Under the pieces are notes generated by a model that saw nothing but the letters and a program-made list of their open reading frames with translations, ran no database searches and was not told the origin of the DNA. From Bactericera cockerelli (taxonomy: Eukaryota; Arthropoda; Insecta; Hemiptera; Triozidae), in NCBI GenBank assembly GCA_024516035.1, contig CM044958.1, positions 46,945,205 to 47,009,204 of the forward strand: DNA of 64,000 nucleotides, written 5' to 3'. Shown here piece by piece: positions 41,601-46,015 of this stretch. Each line of letters begins with the position of its first letter. The stretch's first letter is position 1. Made by a program: the position numbers and the translations under genes.

Positions 41601-44600
41601 CAGGTAGCTAAGCTCAAGTTATAATCACCCGATAGAAATATTTGCGCATCAGGTTGGCGCGACACCAACTCTTCAACAGCAGCGCAATGCTCAGCATAAA
41701 CATCAAGAGGAGACGAAGGAGGAATGTATGTACATCCGAAAATGAAACATTGACCTGCAACATAAAGAGAAACAAAGAGATGGTCGAAGGAACGCGTAGG
41801 GGTTGCTACTTGCACTACACTACTTCGTAAGCTTGAGCGCACCGCTATAAGAACCCCACCCCCCCTTTCTAAATTTGTTATGCTCACATTTCTATCCGAT
41901 CGATATATATCGTAACCAGTAAATTTTACTTCACTAACTGAAAAGTCTTCAGTAAGCCAAGATTCACATAACATCACAATGTCGTAACTAGAGAGTTCAA
42001 AATTACGTTTTAAGATTTCAAGTTTTGTCCTTATACCACCAACATTTTGGCAATAACACTCGAGGGTTACTTTGTCTTTTGGTTTCGGGTTTGAACCCCG
42101 TTTTTTGATGAATTAGCCGCCAAAGGTGACTGTTGAACTCGACTGTTATTGCCTTTAGCGGGGACTTTAGGAAGAGGACCATTGTTGAGATTGGTTTCAC
42201 GGGGAGCATTGTTCGTTTTCTTCGCTGGCTTGTTTGAAGGCGTCTTGGAAGCACCATCTGAGGACTCATCAGGATGGAGAGAGTCATATTTTTCACGAAC
42301 ATAGCTATTGATAAGTTTCCCTAGAAATGGCTTCACCAAAACACCCTCTGGCCACGCCTCTCCGCCACTGATCAAGTGCTTCTGCTCTTCAGGAACTGTA
42401 ATGTGAAAAGAAGAGTAGGATGAATGTCTAGTTGAAATCTTAGAGCAGACAACAGACTTGAGTTCAGTAGCGTACGTCAGCAGGTCGCGTGTCAACTCGG
42501 CAGCAGAGACAGAGGGCTCCAGTCTCGTGATGAAGTAGTGCGAGTATCGTGTGGTCTGAACTGCGGAGATAGCACACTTGCGGGACCCGGTGATTGCGAC
42601 TGCGTCTGGAGCGGCAGCGGAACTTCTAGCAGCATTGGAGTATGACCTCGCCATACTACTAGAAGGAGGTCTAGTAGAGCCAGAGGACTCCTCAAGAGTA
42701 GCCACCTTCTCCTTCAACAGCTCAATCAGCTCAAATTGATCTAGAATGACCTTGAAATGGAATGACCTTGAGATGAAACGACCTTGAATGAAAATAGAAT
42801 GACCTTACTCCACTCCACTGTTCTTTTTATGTAGAATTGATTGTAAATTATAGTAATAATATCGCCTTACTTACACTACCCTAAGTCTATTAAGTCCTTT
42901 TATTCCAGCAATAAGCCCAGGACGTATTATTATGTTGTATAAATCCCAAATGGGAGGATAACTTGCCATGTTTCGGCTGGGTTTCGAACTCGCGACCTCT
43001 GGAATCTGTGGATTCACTGAGTGCCGCCTTTACCACTGAGTTACTGGGACAGACATGCTACCAGGACAGAAATAGGTAGACAGTCGAACTTGAATTTAAG
43101 AGAACTTCAGTGACAGGAATTTTTTTTTCTTATATATCTAGGCTTTTCATATAAAGGCGTTCTTTTAACTTTTAGAGAATTCAATTCAATTTGAGCTGTA
43201 TTGTGTTAAATGAACATCAAATATTTTGGTAATGTTTTATGAGAGTTAAACTGCGTGGCAGAGAACGCCTAAGGCATTCACTTCGCCCCGAATAACAAAA
43301 CAATTGGTAATAAAAAAATAAATATTGTTCCTTATTTTTTTGTACATCATAATTATTTCTAAATTTTATTTTATTATTTCAATTTTTTGTTGTTGATTAA
43401 AAAAAAAAAAAATTAAAGTGTAAATAAATAAAACTGGACCGGTTCTCTTAGATCCATGTTAGACTGTAATATTTACTATACTTTACTCACTTCCAGCACA
43501 CTGATCATCGATCACATCACCAAGAACCACTCGGGAACGTGGAATTGTGAGTTCATCTCCGGCGACATCAACCACACTAGCACCATTTCCGTTATTGTGA
43601 TATCCGAGGACACGCAGTACTGCCCTAGCTCCACTACCACTGACAACAGAGGTAACTGATACTATATTCTAATAGTTTCCACACTAGCACCATATCTGTC
43701 ATTGTGATATCCAGTACTGCCCTAGCTCCACTACCACTGACAACAGCGGTAACTGATACTATATTCTAATAGTTTCCACACTAGCACCATATCTGTCATT
43801 GTGATATCCAGTACTGCCCTAGCTCCACTACACTGACAACAGAGGTAACTGATACTATATTCTAATAGTTTCCACACTAGCACCATATCTGTCATTGTGA
43901 TATCCAGTACTGCCCTAGCTCCACTACCACTGACAACAGAGGTAACTGATACTATATTCTAATAGTTTCCACACTAGCACCATATCTGTCATTGTGATAT
44001 CCAGTACTGCCCTAGCTCCACTACACTGACAACAGAGGTAACTGATACTATATTCTAATAGTTTCCACACTAGCACCATATCTGTCATTGTGATATCCAG
44101 TACTGCCCTAGCTCCACTACCACTGACAACAGAGGTAACTGATACTATATTCTAATAGTTTCCACACTAGCACCATATCTGTCGTTGTGATATCCAGTAC
44201 TGCCCTAGCTCCACTACACTGACAACAGAGGTAACTGATACTATATTCTAATAGTTTCCACACTAGCACCATATCTGTCGTTGTGATTTTTGTATTAAAA
44301 ATTCAAAAGTATTAGTCTTCATTCCAAAAGTATAGCGATAATACCAATTTTTCAACGCTCTAATTATGAGAATTCTATGTAGATATAGAAAATAGGAAAT
44401 AAAAAGTTTGTAAAATAGGTATGACCGTAAAAAAATATATGTATTATTTATATCGTCGGCTAGAACGTAAAACTGACCAAGTGACAGTTGGTCATTTCTC
44501 GATTTTTCGTTACTCTGGTCGGAAATCCCAACTATAATTGGCTGAAAGTCAAAAGTTCGGTAGTATTCAAACATATGCACGGGAAAAAGCGAAAAAATAA

Positions 44601-45666
44601 CAATTCTTACCGGACAGACTGGTGGAGATTTCAATGACCAAATGGAGATGGTCAGTTTTACCTTTCAGCCGACGATATATTTTTTTAATACTCTCTTTAA
44701 CTAAACGTCCTTTTAATACTCTCTTTAACTAAACGTCCTTTTAATTCTCTCTTTAACTAAACGTCCTTTCAATTCTCTCTTTAACTAAACGTCCTTTGAA
44801 TTCTCTCTTTCACTAAACGTCCTTTTAATTCTCTTTTTAACTAAACGTCCTTTTAATTCTCTCTTTAACTAAACGTCCTTTCAATTCTCTCTTTAACTAA
44901 ACGTCCTTTCAATTCTCTCTTTAACTAAACGTCCTTTCAATTCTCTCTTTAACTAAACGTCCTTTTAATATTCTCTTTACTAAACGTCCTTTCAATTCTC
45001 TCTTTAACTAAACGTCCTTTCAATTCTCTCTTTAACTAAACGTCCTTTCAATTCTCTCTTTAACTAAACGTCCTTTTATAGTATAGTATAGTATAGTAGT
45101 GCTTTATTTAGACTGTCAGCTCGAGACAGGGAGTCCCATTATGCTAACAGTTTAATATAGCACCTCTTTATTTATTGTAAATTTTATACAGGATAATATT
45201 ATAACTAGTAAAACATAATAAAGTAATAATATTTTTCGGTTCCAAACATTGAAGTAATGATATTTTTCGGTTCCAAGTGCGGTTAGCTTTTAGTGGGTGG
45301 AAATCCCACACCCCAGGATCTGGGTGTCTTTGAAAGATTTTTTCCTGCCTTCCATTAAAAAAAAAAAAAAAAAAAAAGAGTAAAACATAATAACTAGAAA
45401 TTATAACTAGGAAAAATAGTCTGTTTAACTGAACGTCCGCTTGCTCCGGTCCCCCCAGGCACGTACCTGTGGCCCAAGACCGTGGTGGGCTTCACGTGTG
45501 AGCTGCCCTGCGCGGTGCCGCCCCCCGATGAAGACTACCAGGACGAGGACCCCGCCCACCTGAGGGCCGCCCGCCACTGCTCCCCACAGGGGGAGTGGGG
45601 GGCGCTCAACTCCAGCCTCTGCCCCTTCGTCGAGGCCAACACGAGGCTGCTGCAGCAGTTCTCTAA

Positions 45667-45701
<35 letters not shown>

Positions 45702-45754
45702 TGTCAACTTCTCTAAGGTGAGAGAGAGAGAGAGAGATATGTCAACTTCTCTAA

Positions 45755-45797
<43 letters not shown>

Positions 45798-45857
45798 GAG
45801 AGAGAGATAGAGAGAGAGAGAGATAGAGAGAGAGAGAGATAGAGAGAGAGAGAGATA

Positions 45858-45927
<70 letters not shown>

Positions 45928-45983
45928 TGTCAACTTCTCTAAGGTGAGAGAGAGAGAGAGAGATATGTCAACTTCTCTAAGGT

Positions 45984-46015
<32 letters not shown>

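Larger units (their letters stand above)
38964..42732 (-). mobile_element. CR1-type LINE (CR1-A), 5'-truncated, inside the minisatellite
   Basis: Flanked by AAATTG at 38958-38963 and 42733-42738, a likely 6-bp target duplication. On the minus strand it starts within ORF1 and ends in five ATTACC units next to the hairpin GTGCCTTTGAGCAC. A microsatellite-type 3' end instead of poly-A fits the CR1 group. ORF1 remnant and complete ORF2 are listed separately. Confidence 0.85.

Noticed and set aside
42018..42302. Open frame between CR1-A ORF1 and ORF2
   Set aside because: Third-frame shadow; the neighbouring frames carry the conserved ORF1 end and the QNVGG motif of ORF2.
45751..45933. Open frame of SLSLSL repeats
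   Set aside because: Translation of the GA microsatellite.
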